NCBI GenBank assembly: GCA_017561085.1
Contig: JAFZDQ010000127.1
Location: 1-64,000, forward strand
Origin: Lachnospiraceae bacterium
GTDB taxonomy: Bacteria > Bacillota > Clostridia > Lachnospirales > Lachnospiraceae
Length of the DNA stretch: 64,000 nt
Direction of reading: 5' to 3'
The translations under genes and the position numbers were made by a program. A model generated the notes under the pieces. It saw only the letters and a list, made by a program, of their open reading frames with translations. It did no database searches and had not been told where the DNA came from. Of the stretch, positions 35,457 to 43,840 are shown piece after piece (position 1 is the stretch's first letter; every line of letters starts with the position of its first letter).

Positions 35457-36311
35457 ATGGCAGGATTGCTGTCCGGACTTGATAAACTGGGCCTTGGAGG
35501 ATTAGAAGGAATGAATCTGTTTGATGAGGCAGATTCAAAAGAGGCAGAGATTGTAAAGTCTAAGGCACCGGAAACGGTGGTAATGGAAACGGATTTTCTT
35601 TTTGATAAAACCTATGAGTGTCCGGTTTGCTATCAGAGCATGAAGGAGAGAACCTTAAAGACAGGCAAGGCGAAACTGGCCCGTACGGAGCTCAATCTGC
35701 GTCCTGTTTATGAGGAAATTGAACCTCTTAAGTATGATGTGATTGTATGTCCGCACTGCGGCTATGCGTCTCTTTCCAGATTTTTCGGATATATGGCACC
35801 CACCCAGGTGAAGGCGGTGAAGGAGAATATTTCGGCCACCTTCCGGAGAAACATTGTGTGGAAAGAAACCTATTCTTATGAGGATGCCATAGAGCGGTAT
35901 CAGCTTTGTCTGGTAAATGCCATAGTGAAAAAGGCTAAGGCCAGTGAAAAGGCATATATTTGTCTGAAAGCAGGCTGGCTTGCCCAGGCGATGCAGGAAA
36001 ATATGCCGGTAGATGATCCGGATTATGCAAGCAGGCAAAAGGAGGCCAAAGTCTTGGAGCGGGAATTTATGAAAAACGCCCTGGAAGGCTTCATCGGTGC
36101 AAGGCAGAGCGAAAGCGGACCGATTTGCGGTATGGACCAGAATACCGTGGATTATCTGATTGCCGTACTGGCAATGGAATTCGGTAAATATGAAGTATCT
36201 GGCAAGCTGGTTTCCAATATTATTGTTTCACCATCTTCCAACGAAAGAATGAAGGACCGTGCCAGAGAAGTGAAGGAAATCCTGATTGAAAAAATGAAAC
36301 AGAAGAAGTAG
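35457..36311 (+). CDS. DUF2225 family zinc-binding protein
   Basis: A 284-residue soluble protein with two CxxC pairs forming a probable zinc site: ECPVCYQSM near residue 53 and CPHCGYASLSRFF near 98. The rest is helical and TPR-like. It matches the DUF2225 family, common in Firmicutes and without a settled function. It begins 11 bases after glnS behind AGGAGG, so it is probably co-transcribed. A bidirectional terminator follows. Confidence 0.83.
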   Translation: MAGLLSGLDKLGLGGLEGMNLFDEADSKEAEIVKSKAPETVVMETDFLFDKTYECPVCYQSMKERTLKTGKAKLARTELNLRPVYEEIEPLKYDVIVCPHCGYASLSRFFGYMAPTQVKAVKENISATFRRNIVWKETYSYEDAIERYQLCLVNAIVKKAKASEKAYICLKAGWLAQAMQENMPVDDPDYASRQKEAKVLEREFMKNALEGFIGARQSESGPICGMDQNTVDYLIAVLAMEFGKYEVSGKLVSNIIVSPSSNERMKDRAREVKEILIEKMKQKK

Positions 36312-36344
36312 TGAACGAAATGCTTCGGATGGATGAACAAAAAC

Positions 36345-36376
36345 AGCCCCTTGTCACAGGACAAGGGGCTTTCTGT
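36345..36376. terminator. Bidirectional terminator
   Basis: An 11-bp stem AGCCCCTTGTC/GACAAGGGGCT (36345-36355 and 36360-36370), T-rich on the plus side and preceded by AAAAAC, giving GTTTTT on the minus strand. It can serve both converging genes. Confidence 0.85.
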
Positions 36377-36459
36377 TGTATCATTAGCGCAGAACCGCGA
36401 ATCCTTGGAATCATCGGACGAATCCTTGGGCCGATAATTATTGGACCGGAAATCGGTAA

Positions 36460-37062
36460 TTATGCTTCGTCATCAAAGAATTCTTCTACGGATTCTTCTA
36501 CATTCTGAGCGGTTTCAGCAGCAGCTTCGGTAACTTCTTCTACAAAGTCTTTTACTTCATCAGCAAAATCTTCTGCAGTATCTTTCGCATTTTCAGCAAC
36601 TTCTTCGATAACGTCGTCTGCCTTTTCGGTAGCTTCTTCAAAAGCATCGGCAACATCTTCTACGATTTCTTCAGCAGTAACATCAGCAACCACTTCTTCT
36701 TCACTCTTCATACCGGAGGTAAGGTCAGTGAAATTGGTGTGATAGGTCTGATTTTCAGTCATGGATTTCACGGTTTCCTTCACCTGTGCAACGGAACCGT
36801 TGATTACTTCCTTCGCTTTCTGGAACGCTTCTGTGGCAAAGGCTTCAGCCTTGTCAAAGTTAAGCGGAACATAAGCGCGTTCTTTGGCGGTATTTAAGTC
36901 TTCATCCAAATCTTCGCTGAAGTCATCAAAATCATCGTCTTCATCGGGAGATGTAGTGCCGGTTGCTGCTTTATCCTTTTTCTGTAAGTAAGTATAAGTA
37001 CCATATGCTGCTGCACCGGCTACTGCGGTGAGAAGCAATAGTTTTCCAAATTTTTTAGACAT
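36460..37062 (-). CDS. Membrane-anchored acidic amphipathic-repeat protein
   Basis: A 200-residue protein with an N-terminal hydrophobic anchor (about residues 6-25), an Asp/Glu linker (about 38-60), and a C-terminal 80 residues made of 11-residue-like helical repeats with alternating A/V and E/D (for example AEEIVEDVADAFEEATEKAD). This pattern resembles YtxH-like or apolipoprotein-type amphipathic helices. No catalytic motif is seen. Net charge is strongly negative. AGGAGC lies upstream on the minus strand. Function unknown; an envelope or stress role is possible. Confidence 0.78.
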   Translation of the reverse strand: MSKKFGKLLLLTAVAGAAAYGTYTYLQKKDKAATGTTSPDEDDDFDDFSEDLDEDLNTAKERAYVPLNFDKAEAFATEAFQKAKEVINGSVAQVKETVKSMTENQTYHTNFTDLTSGMKSEEEVVADVTAEEIVEDVADAFEEATEKADDVIEEVAENAKDTAEDFADEVKDFVEEVTEAAAETAQNVEESVEEFFDDEA

Positions 37063-37234
37063 GGGAATGCTCCTTTCGGGATTATATTCTATAGTATAAC
37101 TCTTAGTATTATCTTAATACTATTTTGCAAAAATGAAAAGGGAATATGTATAAAATTTCAATAAAATTTTGGGGAGAAATTTCTGCAATACAATATATTG
37201 TAGATGAAAAATTCCTTGCCACTAGTTTCCTTTT

Positions 37235-37263
37235 TTGCATTGATGAAGGCCGGAAAATATGAT
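37235..37263 (+). promoter_or_regulatory. Promoter of the TetR gene
   Basis: TTGCAT (37235-37240) and TATGAT (37258-37263) with a 17-base spacer. Confidence 0.55.
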
Positions 37264-37320
37264 ATATTTAAATTCGACTCAAAAAGTCAATGCCTAAGGT
37301 TTAAGTGGGGAGCAGGGATT

Positions 37321-37929
37321 ATGAACGAGAAGTTTTTTGATTTGAAAAAGGAAAAGCAGGACAGGATGATTAACGCAGCGCTGAAGGTTTTTGCGCTGAA
37401 AGGGTATGAGCATGCCAGCACGGATGATATCGTGAAGGAAGCATCCATCAGTAAGGGATTATTATTCCACTATTTTATCAGTAAATTGGGCTTATATACC
37501 TTCATTTACGACTATAGTGTGAAATATGTGATGCTGGAGCTTTCTACCGGCGTGGACAAGAATGAAACGGATTATTTCAAGCTTTGTAAGCAGGTGAAGC
37601 AGGCCCAGGCCCAGGTGATGAATACCTATCCTTATATGGTTTACTTTTTGAATGAAAGCCGTAAAGAGGATGTAAGCGAGGCTTTAATTGAAACCGAAGA
37701 AAAGAGGGACGTATTGCCTGCATGGTATGCGCAGTTGCTTAAGAAGGCAGATACCAATCGATTAAAGGCGGGAGTGGAAATAGGTAAATTATCAGCAATG
37801 GTAGACTTTACATTAGACGGACTGCTTGCGGAGAAGTTTTTGAAAAATGAGTTCCAGCCTGAGCAGTATGCCCGGGAAGCATATGAGTATTTAGACATGT
37901 TTAAAACGATGGCGTATCAGGAAGACTAA
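37321..37929 (+). CDS. TetR/AcrR family transcriptional regulator
   Basis: A 202-residue one-component regulator. The N-terminal helix-turn-helix is clear (MINAALKVFALKGYEHASTD then DIVKEASISKGLLFHYF, about residues 15-51), and the C-terminal helical ligand domain is unclassified. ATG 37321 is chosen because the protein then begins at the usual distance from the DNA-binding domain; GGGGAGCAGGG lies before it. The stop overlaps the AAGGAG of the DUF6062-like gene, so the two are probably co-transcribed. Confidence 0.87.
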   Translation: MNEKFFDLKKEKQDRMINAALKVFALKGYEHASTDDIVKEASISKGLLFHYFISKLGLYTFIYDYSVKYVMLELSTGVDKNETDYFKLCKQVKQAQAQVMNTYPYMVYFLNESRKEDVSEALIETEEKRDVLPAWYAQLLKKADTNRLKAGVEIGKLSAMVDFTLDGLLAEKFLKNEFQPEQYAREAYEYLDMFKTMAYQED

Positions 37930-37940
37930 GGAGCAGAAAC

Positions 37941-38702
37941 ATGAAAGAAACACTTTAGACCATCCCGTTAAATGATGCGGTGAATGCAAATGATGAATGT
38001 CCTTTTTGCTATATTGAAAGAGATGTTGAGCAGGACCTTTTGGATTTCGTATTAGGTTCCGGTGCATCTTATATGGAGAGTGATATCCGTGATGTGACGG
38101 ACAGGACCGGTTTTTGCCGCGCCCATTTCAAGAAAATGTTTGATTACGGTAATACCCTTGGAAATGCCTGGATTTTGAAGACCCATTATATGAGAATGAA
38201 TAAGGAGATGGAGGCACAATTTAAGAAATTTGCGCCCGGAAAATCTTCCCTTTCAAGCATGTTCAAGAAAGCCACCGGCAGAACGAATCCTATCGGCGTT
38301 TGGGTGGAAGAGAAGGAAAAATCCTGTTACGTGTGCAACCGCTTTGCGGATACTTATGAAAGATACATGGATACCTTTTTCTACCTGTTTAAGAAGGACG
38401 AGGAATTCCGCAGCAAGATTAAGAACGGTAAGGGCTTTTGTTTGCACCATATGGGAGATTTATGTGAGGCTGCCGAAAGCCGCCTTAGCGATAAGGAGAA
38501 GCAGGAATTTTTCCCCATGATATTTGAACTGATGGAAAAGAATATGGCCAGATTACAGGAAGATGTTTCCTGGATGGTTGAGAAATTTGATTATAGAAAT
38601 AAGGATGCGGATTGGAAGGATTCTAAGGATGCCATCCAGCGCGGTATGCAGAAATTAAAGGGCGGATATCCTGCGGATCCCCCGTATAAGATGAATAAGT
38701 AA
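37941..38702 (+). pseudogene. DUF6062-like gene interrupted by an in-frame amber codon
   Basis: An AAGGAG (37928-37933) is followed after 7 bases by ATG AAA GAA ACA CTT TAG ACC ATC CCG at 37941, in the same frame as a 240-residue open frame starting at GTG 37980. Without the TAG the N terminus reads MKETL-x-TIPLNDAVNANDECPFC. That is the expected opening of the DUF6062 family, where the blocked residue is normally Tyr. The remainder is intact, with cysteine pairs CPFCYIE, CRAHF, CYVCNRF and a C-terminal CLHHMG suggesting metal binding. Either a recent nonsense mutation, a sequencing error, suppression, or a weak start at GTG 37980 (no ribosome binding site seen) explains it. Confidence 0.75.
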
Positions 38703-38734
38703 TCTGAATTTATTCAAAGATGAATCAAGCTATG

Positions 38735-38768
38735 AATGGGAATGGTTTAGGCCATTCCCATTGTTTTT
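38735..38768 (+). terminator. Terminator after the DUF6062-like gene
   Basis: A perfect 11-bp stem AATGGGAATGG/CCATTCCCATT (38735-38745 and 38752-38762) followed by GTTTTT. Confidence 0.85.
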
Positions 38769-39229
38769 AGGACATAGTAGGCAAGTCCCAGTAAAAAACT
38801 GCTGAAAATCCCGTACAGGATGACAGGACCGGCTATGGTGAATATTTTGCAACCTACACCAAAAACCCAGCCTTCTTTTTTATATTCGATGGCGGGGGAG
38901 GCTACGGAGTTTGCAAAACCCGTAATCGGGACCAGCGCACCGGCCCCTCCGAATGTAACGATAGACGGATACAAATTCAGACCGGTCAAAAGAATACTGA
39001 TGAAAATAAGCACAAGAGAGCAAAAACTGCCGGCCCCTTCTTTATCCATGGCAAGGGTGTCTGTAGCGAAGTTTAGCAGAAATTGTCCCAGAATACAAAT
39101 GAGTCCGCCTGTGACAAAAGCCTTTGCCATTTGCAGGGGGAGGTTGTTTTTTGGGGTTATTTTTTTGATGTATTTTGCATATTCTTTTTCGGTAGTATTG
39201 GGTGTATTAGTTTGCATTTCGTTGTCCAT
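38747..39229 (-). CDS. spoVAC: Stage V sporulation protein AC
   Basis: A 160-residue membrane protein with four or five helices. Conserved SpoVAC segments are visible: GGLICILGQFL (about 41-51), the central FGGAGALVPITGFANSVASP (about 94-113), and EGWVFGVGCKIFTIAGPVI (about 119-137). SpoVA proteins form the dipicolinic-acid channel of the spore inner membrane. The usual order is spoVAC-spoVAD-spoVAE. Here spoVAD lies 2.7 kb away on the other strand. The gene ends inside the terminator of the convergent gene. Confidence 0.9.
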   Translation of the reverse strand: MDNEMQTNTPNTTEKEYAKYIKKITPKNNLPLQMAKAFVTGGLICILGQFLLNFATDTLAMDKEGAGSFCSLVLIFISILLTGLNLYPSIVTFGGAGALVPITGFANSVASPAIEYKKEGWVFGVGCKIFTIAGPVILYGIFSSFLLGLAYYVLKTMGMA

Positions 39230-39276
39230 AATAAGTCTCCCGGAAGTTAGTGGAAACCCGTTTGTTTCCCTATCTG

Positions 39277-39307
39277 TAAGTTTGTTACAAAAGTGTGAAA
39301 ATCATAC
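39277..39307 (-). promoter_or_regulatory. Possible sigma-G promoter of spoVAC
   Basis: On the minus strand, GTATG (39307-39303) and CAAACTTA (39284-39277) are 18 bases apart. This partly fits the sigma-G pattern (-35 GHATR, -10 CATWMTA). The -10 match is imperfect. Confidence 0.3.
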
Positions 39308-39361
39308 ATGAAATGTAATAAAAGTTTCAGGATTTCTTAAGAGAAAACCGCTATCTGTTTC

Positions 39362-39390
39362 TTGTGAATCGGGTCTGTAAATGATACAAT
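39362..39390 (+). promoter_or_regulatory. Promoter of the MBOAT operon
   Basis: TTGTGA (39362-39367) and TACAAT (39385-39390) with a 17-base spacer, 30 bases before the gene. Confidence 0.6.
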
Positions 39391-39420
39391 AAATGAAGAG
39401 AAAAAACAGAGGTTTTTGTG

Positions 39421-40746
39421 ATGATCAGTTTTACGGATTTGAATTTTTTATTCCGGTTTTTGCCGGGTTTACTTTTGATATATTATATGGTTCCCCTGCA
39501 TCTTCGTGATGTGGTTTTGTTGCTTGGGAGCCTTGTTTTTTATGCAGTGGGAGAGCCGGTTTTAGTAGCACTTCTGCTTGTTTTGACTGTCGTGAATTTT
39601 TTATGTGCCAAAGGGGGAAAAGGCCTTAGCATCACTGCGGTTCTTATTAATGTGGCTGTACTTGCCGCCTTTAAGGGCTTTGGTTTTATTTCAGAGAATG
39701 CTTTTTTACCGCTGGGACTTAGCTTTTATTTGTTCAAAATGATTTCCTTCCAGATTGATGTGACACGGGGACAAATAGAGGAGAGGATTACCTTCCGAAA
39801 GACGGCACTTTATTTTACCCTGTTTCCGCAGGTGATATCGGGGCCTATCATGCGCTATGGGCAAGGGGATTTTGGTTATGCTAAGCGATTTGATTTAGAG
39901 CAGATCGGGGACGGCCTTTCTTATATGGTAATGGGTCTTTCCATGAAGGTACTTTTGGCAGACCGGCTGGCTATTTTGTGGAATGATTTGCAGATGATTG
40001 GATATATCAGCATATCAACGCCCCTGGCATGGCTTGGCATGCTTGGCTATTCCCTACAGCTGTATTTTGACTTTTGGGGCTATTCCTTGATGGCGGCAGG
40101 TATATTGATGCTGTTTGGGTATGAATTTGTAGAAAATTTCAGGCATCCTTACGGGGCTGTTTCCGTTAGTGATTTTTATCGCAGGTGGCATATGACCCTG
40201 GGAGCGTTTTTTCGGGACTATGTTTATATTCCCATGGGTGGCAGCCGGTGCGGTAAGCTAAGAACAGTGATAAATCTTGCTGTGGTTTGGCTGATTACCG
40301 GAATCTGGCACGGAAGCGGTATCCATTTCCTTGTTTGGGGAGGTGTACTGGGCGTGCTGATTATGGCAGAAAAGCTTTGCTATGGGAAATTATTGACGAA
40401 GGTACCGGTTTTGGGACATTTATATGTATGGTTTGTGATTCCCCTTACCTGGATGCTGTTTGCCATTCCCGGAAAGGAAGCTGTTTTAGAGTACCTGGGA
40501 CGGCTGTTTCCGTTTGCGGGAGCAGGCGGTGTGGCGGTGAATACCGGTGATATCCTGCTTTATGGCAGCAGGTACGGGCTGTTAATGCTGGTAGGGCTTA
40601 TCCTCTGTATTCCGGCAGTTTTTAGGGCAATTGACAAGCGGAAAAGAAATCCTCTTGTGGTACTTTTACTTGCAGGATTGTTTTGGATGTCGGTTTATAT
40701 GACGGCCAATACGGCAGGCAATCCGTTTATGTATTTTGACTTTTAG
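39421..40746 (+). CDS. MBOAT family O-acyltransferase (AlgI/DltB-like)
   Basis: A 441-residue polytopic membrane protein of the MBOAT family, about 10 helices. The family signature YRRWHMTLGAFFRDYVYIPM (about 258-277) and the catalytic His in LITGIWHGSGIHFLVWG (about 292-308) are intact. MBOAT proteins such as AlgI, DltB and PatA pass acyl groups across the membrane to extracellular polymers. The partner SGNH-hydrolase gene follows after 18 bases, a pairing typical of cell-wall or polysaccharide O-acetylation. ATG 39421 is preferred to the adjacent GTG 39418. Confidence 0.9.
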   Translation: MISFTDLNFLFRFLPGLLLIYYMVPLHLRDVVLLLGSLVFYAVGEPVLVALLLVLTVVNFLCAKGGKGLSITAVLINVAVLAAFKGFGFISENAFLPLGLSFYLFKMISFQIDVTRGQIEERITFRKTALYFTLFPQVISGPIMRYGQGDFGYAKRFDLEQIGDGLSYMVMGLSMKVLLADRLAILWNDLQMIGYISISTPLAWLGMLGYSLQLYFDFWGYSLMAAGILMLFGYEFVENFRHPYGAVSVSDFYRRWHMTLGAFFRDYVYIPMGGSRCGKLRTVINLAVVWLITGIWHGSGIHFLVWGGVLGVLIMAEKLCYGKLLTKVPVLGHLYVWFVIPLTWMLFAIPGKEAVLEYLGRLFPFAGAGGVAVNTGDILLYGSRYGLLMLVGLILCIPAVFRAIDKRKRNPLVVLLLAGLFWMSVYMTANTAGNPFMYFDF

Positions 40747-40764
40747 AAAGGTTTGTAGATAGAT

Positions 40765-41877
40765 ATGAGGTTGTTGAAGAAAGCACCGCTTTTTTTGATA
40801 TTACTTATTTCGGGCATCTTCTTTTTTCTGACAGCTGTTTTGGGCAGAAATACTGTCTACGCGCAGATTCCCTTAGAACCGGAGAAACAGCCGGTACTTT
40901 CGGTGGTTTTCCGGGGGTTAAAGGAAGGGATTCATCCCTTGCAGGTATTCGATTCCGAGCGGATGTGCGATGAAGTGCAAAAGGAAGAGGTTTCGGAAAG
41001 CGCAGAGGTGAAGCAGGAAGAGACGGTGGAAGGGATGCCGGAGCAGGCTAAAATCCCGGTCTTAAACGGGGAATCGCAGCAGAAACCAATCGTGGACAAA
41101 GAAGCAGTTACTAAGGTAGAAGAAGAGGAGATTCAGGCTGCAGTGATACCCACTGCAGAGCCGGTTCCTTATTCCATCAAAAATATCCGTACAGAGCCCT
41201 TAAGGGAGAGTACCAGGGAAGAATACCTGAACCATATTTCCGCGGATATTTACGGCGATACAGGGGTTTTAAGGGCAGCAGAATATGCTTTTGAGCCTGT
41301 AACGGAAAATTATTTTGATGACGCGCTGTTTATTGGTGATTCCAGAACGGTGGGCCTGCGTGATTACACGGATTTAAGCGACCATGCCTATTTTTTGTGC
41401 GAGACCTCCCTTACCATCCAAAAGGTGTTTACCAGGGAATTTAAAGGAAAAGGAACCCTGGAGGAGGTGCTGGCTGCCGGAGATTTTGGCAAGATTTACC
41501 TGATGCTTGGTATCAATGAATTGGGCCTGGGGACCACTGAGGACTATGTGGCCAGCTATACCGCAGTAATTGACCGGATTCATGAACTGGAGCCTGAGGC
41601 ACTGATTTTCATTCAGGCGAATATGCACGTAGCAGAAGAAAAGTCAAAAACGGATAAAATTTTTAATAATCAAAATATCGAAGCAAGAAACAGGGCCATA
41701 GCGACCCTCTCAGATAATATACAGGTGTTTTATATTGATGTAAATGAAGCGGTCAGCGACGAAAACGGCTATCTGAAGGATGAATATACCTATGATAAGA
41801 TTCATTTGCTGGGCAGATACAATGATATCTGGAAACAGTTTTTATTAACGAAAGGTGTAAAGACCAAATCAGAATAA
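40765..41877 (+). CDS. Membrane-anchored SGNH/GDSL hydrolase
   Basis: A 370-residue protein with an N-terminal membrane anchor or signal (about 8-30), a Glu/Lys-rich linker (about 65-135), and a C-terminal SGNH domain. The nucleophile Ser lies in FIGDSRTVGLRDY (about 191-203), the Asn block in LMLGINELG, and the catalytic Asp-His pair in YDKIHLLGRY near the end. It is paired with the MBOAT gene. The likely role is completing O-acetyl transfer to, or removing it from, an extracellular glycan; the polymer is unknown. Confidence 0.86.
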   Translation: MRLLKKAPLFLILLISGIFFFLTAVLGRNTVYAQIPLEPEKQPVLSVVFRGLKEGIHPLQVFDSERMCDEVQKEEVSESAEVKQEETVEGMPEQAKIPVLNGESQQKPIVDKEAVTKVEEEEIQAAVIPTAEPVPYSIKNIRTEPLRESTREEYLNHISADIYGDTGVLRAAEYAFEPVTENYFDDALFIGDSRTVGLRDYTDLSDHAYFLCETSLTIQKVFTREFKGKGTLEEVLAAGDFGKIYLMLGINELGLGTTEDYVASYTAVIDRIHELEPEALIFIQANMHVAEEKSKTDKIFNNQNIEARNRAIATLSDNIQVFYIDVNEAVSDENGYLKDEYTYDKIHLLGRYNDIWKQFLLTKGVKTKSE

Positions 41878-41881
41878 TGAT

Positions 41882-41911
41882 GCATAAAGAAATCTCCGGT
41901 GAGCAACACTA
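41882..41911 (+). promoter_or_regulatory. Possible sigma-G promoter of spoVAD
   Basis: GCATA (41882-41886) followed after 18 bases by AACACTA (41905-41911) partly fits sigma-G boxes. A start near 41918 would omit the 5' arm of the terminator and free the ribosome binding site. The match is weak. Confidence 0.3.
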
Positions 41912-41941
41912 ACAAAAAAGTGAGTTTACCGGAGGTTTTTT
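41894..41941 (+). terminator. Terminator whose 3' arm contains the spoVAD ribosome binding site
   Basis: CTCCGGT (41894-41900) pairs with ACCGGAG (41928-41934), with an inner CACT/AGTG stem, followed by six T that run into the spoVAD start codon at 41942. The GGAGG of spoVAD (41931-41935) is in the 3' arm, so read-through transcripts would both terminate and hide the site. Confidence 0.65.
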
Positions 41942-42991
41942 ATGGAAATGGATAATATGGAGCAAACGGGCGGTGCAATTTTTGAACAGGGTAAGCAGAG
42001 CATCAAGGTGCCGGTTCCCGTTTATATACGGGCAAGTGCCAGCGTAGTAGGAACCAAGGAAGGGAAAGGCCCTCTGGGAAGCCTTTTTGACATGATTGGT
42101 GTGGATGATAAATTTGGTTGTGATACCTGGGAAGAGGCGGAAAGCACCCTGCAAAAGGAGGCCCTGACACTTGCAATCGGCAAAGCGGGTCTGAAAAACA
42201 GCGACATCCGCTTTTTATATGCAGGAGATTTATTGAGCCAGTCCATGGCCAGCAGCTTTGGACTGGGAAGCTTCGGGATTCCCCTTCTGGGAGTGTATGG
42301 AGCCTGTTCTACCAGCGCGCTGACCTTAGCATCGGCAACCATTGCCATTGCAGGGGGTGTGGCCCAGTATGCGGCCTGTGTAACCTCCAGTCATTTTGCC
42401 AGTGCGGAAAAAGAATTCAGATATCCTCTTGCATACGGAAATCAAAGGCCGGCATCTTCCAGCTGGACCGTGACGGGAAGCGGAGCTTTTATCATCAGCA
42501 GCAGAAAGGGAGAGTGTGACAGAGCCATGCTTACCGGAGTAACAATCGGAAAAATCGTGGATTTTGGCGTAAAGGATTCCATGAATATGGGTGCCTGCAT
42601 GGCACCGGCAGCTTGTGATACGATTCTGACGCATTTAGAGGACTTTGGAAGGGTGCCGTCCGATTATGACAGGATAATCACCGGAGATTTGGGAATGGTA
42701 GGGCAGCAGGCCCTGATTTGCATGCTCAGGGAAAAGGGCTGCGATATTGAGAACGTGCATATGGACTGCGGAATTGAAATCTATGACAAAAGCCAGGGAA
42801 CTGCTTCCGGCGGTTCCGGTTGCGGATGTGCGGCGGTAACCCTTTCTGCTTATATACTAAAGCAACTGGAAGAAAAAAAGTGGAAGCGGATACTTTTTGT
42901 GCCAACGGGAGCACTGCTTAGTAAAACCAGCTTTAACGAAGGACAGACCATACCGGGGATTGCCCATGCCATAGAACTGGTGAGTCCTTAA
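41942..42991 (+). CDS. spoVAD: Stage V sporulation protein AD
   Basis: A 349-residue thiolase-fold protein matching SpoVAD, the cytoplasmic dipicolinic-acid-binding component of the SpoVA channel. Typical segments are GPLGSLFDMIGVDDKFG, GDLLSQSMASSFGL and GVYGACSTSALTLA, where the Cys stands at the thiolase nucleophile position. The ATG at 41942 is 6 bases after GGAGG; further in-frame ATGs lie at 41948 and 41957. No spoVAE follows. Its presence with spoVAC supports a spore former. Confidence 0.92.
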   Translation: MEMDNMEQTGGAIFEQGKQSIKVPVPVYIRASASVVGTKEGKGPLGSLFDMIGVDDKFGCDTWEEAESTLQKEALTLAIGKAGLKNSDIRFLYAGDLLSQSMASSFGLGSFGIPLLGVYGACSTSALTLASATIAIAGGVAQYAACVTSSHFASAEKEFRYPLAYGNQRPASSSWTVTGSGAFIISSRKGECDRAMLTGVTIGKIVDFGVKDSMNMGACMAPAACDTILTHLEDFGRVPSDYDRIITGDLGMVGQQALICMLREKGCDIENVHMDCGIEIYDKSQGTASGGSGCGCAAVTLSAYILKQLEEKKWKRILFVPTGALLSKTSFNEGQTIPGIAHAIELVSP

Positions 42992-43070
42992 TTTTTCACG
43001 AAAAAGGGAAATACAGGGTGTTCATTTTGGGGGGATTTCATTATAATAGTATTGAAATGAGGTAGATACT

Positions 43071-43820
43071 ATGAAATTCCGAAAAGAACACACCCCTATG
43101 TTGAAAATATATTTGTTTAAGCTGGCAATCCGCGTGTGCCTTTTTTTGATTACCGCGTGTATTTATATTTGGGATAAGGATGCCATTTACAGCCTGGTGG
43201 TGACGCCCCTTGGACAGGGGATTAATTTCATGCATGTGTTGTGGCTTATTTTCATGGTGATGATGATCAATCACCTGATTCCCAGAGGGATGAAAACCAT
43301 GGCGCTTCTTAAGATTGAAAAGCGGGCGTATCTGGAGAACCCTGATTATGACAGGGAAAAACTCCGCGGATTTGTCAAAATACAGAATAAAAAAGCAGCA
43401 GTGGTGATGATTGTATGGCTTGCCTTTAACAGTATTTTCGGCGGTCTTTATATGGCCGGTATTTTAGAAAAAGCAGATTTGATTATGCTGACGGTTTTTT
43501 ACTTTTTGTGTGATTATATCTGTATTTTGTTTTTCTGTCCGTTCCAGACATTTATCATGAAAAATAAGTGCTGTATCAACTGCAGAATTTATGATTGGGG
43601 ACATTTTATGATGTTTACGCCCATGCTTTGGTTTAGGGATTTTTATGGACTGAGTCTGTTTTTGACGGCGTGCGTGGTGCTTGTGCGATGGGAAATCAGC
43701 TATGCCATGTTTCCGGAACGTTTTTGGTCTGGCTCGAACCGGATACTGCAGTGTGAACATTGCAAGGACAGGACCTGCCGCATTAAAAAAGCCTGTGCCG
43801 GAGGCAGAAAAAAGGCTTAA
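43071..43820 (+). CDS. Polytopic membrane protein of unknown function
   Basis: A 249-residue protein with about six hydrophobic segments and a cysteine-rich C-terminal tail (CCINCRIYDWGH in the middle; CEHCKDRTCRIKKAC at the end, a possible metal site). ATG 43071 follows GAGGT. A TATAAT is at 43042-43047 but without a convincing -35 box. I do not recognise a named family. It lies between spoVAD and clpB; whether it belongs to sporulation is unknown. Confidence 0.75.
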   Translation: MKFRKEHTPMLKIYLFKLAIRVCLFLITACIYIWDKDAIYSLVVTPLGQGINFMHVLWLIFMVMMINHLIPRGMKTMALLKIEKRAYLENPDYDREKLRGFVKIQNKKAAVVMIVWLAFNSIFGGLYMAGILEKADLIMLTVFYFLCDYICILFFCPFQTFIMKNKCCINCRIYDWGHFMMFTPMLWFRDFYGLSLFLTACVVLVRWEISYAMFPERFWSGSNRILQCEHCKDRTCRIKKACAGGRKKA

Positions 43821-43840
43821 ATTATTAACAATTTATAAAA

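Noticed and set aside
36311..36508. A 65-codon frame after the DUF2225 gene
   Set aside because: It reads through a bidirectional terminator and overlaps the 3' end of the convergent gene; no ribosome binding site.
41942..42991. Annotation as a thiolase or 3-ketoacyl-ACP synthase
   Set aside because: The fold is thiolase-like but the conserved segments are those of SpoVAD, which has no condensing activity.
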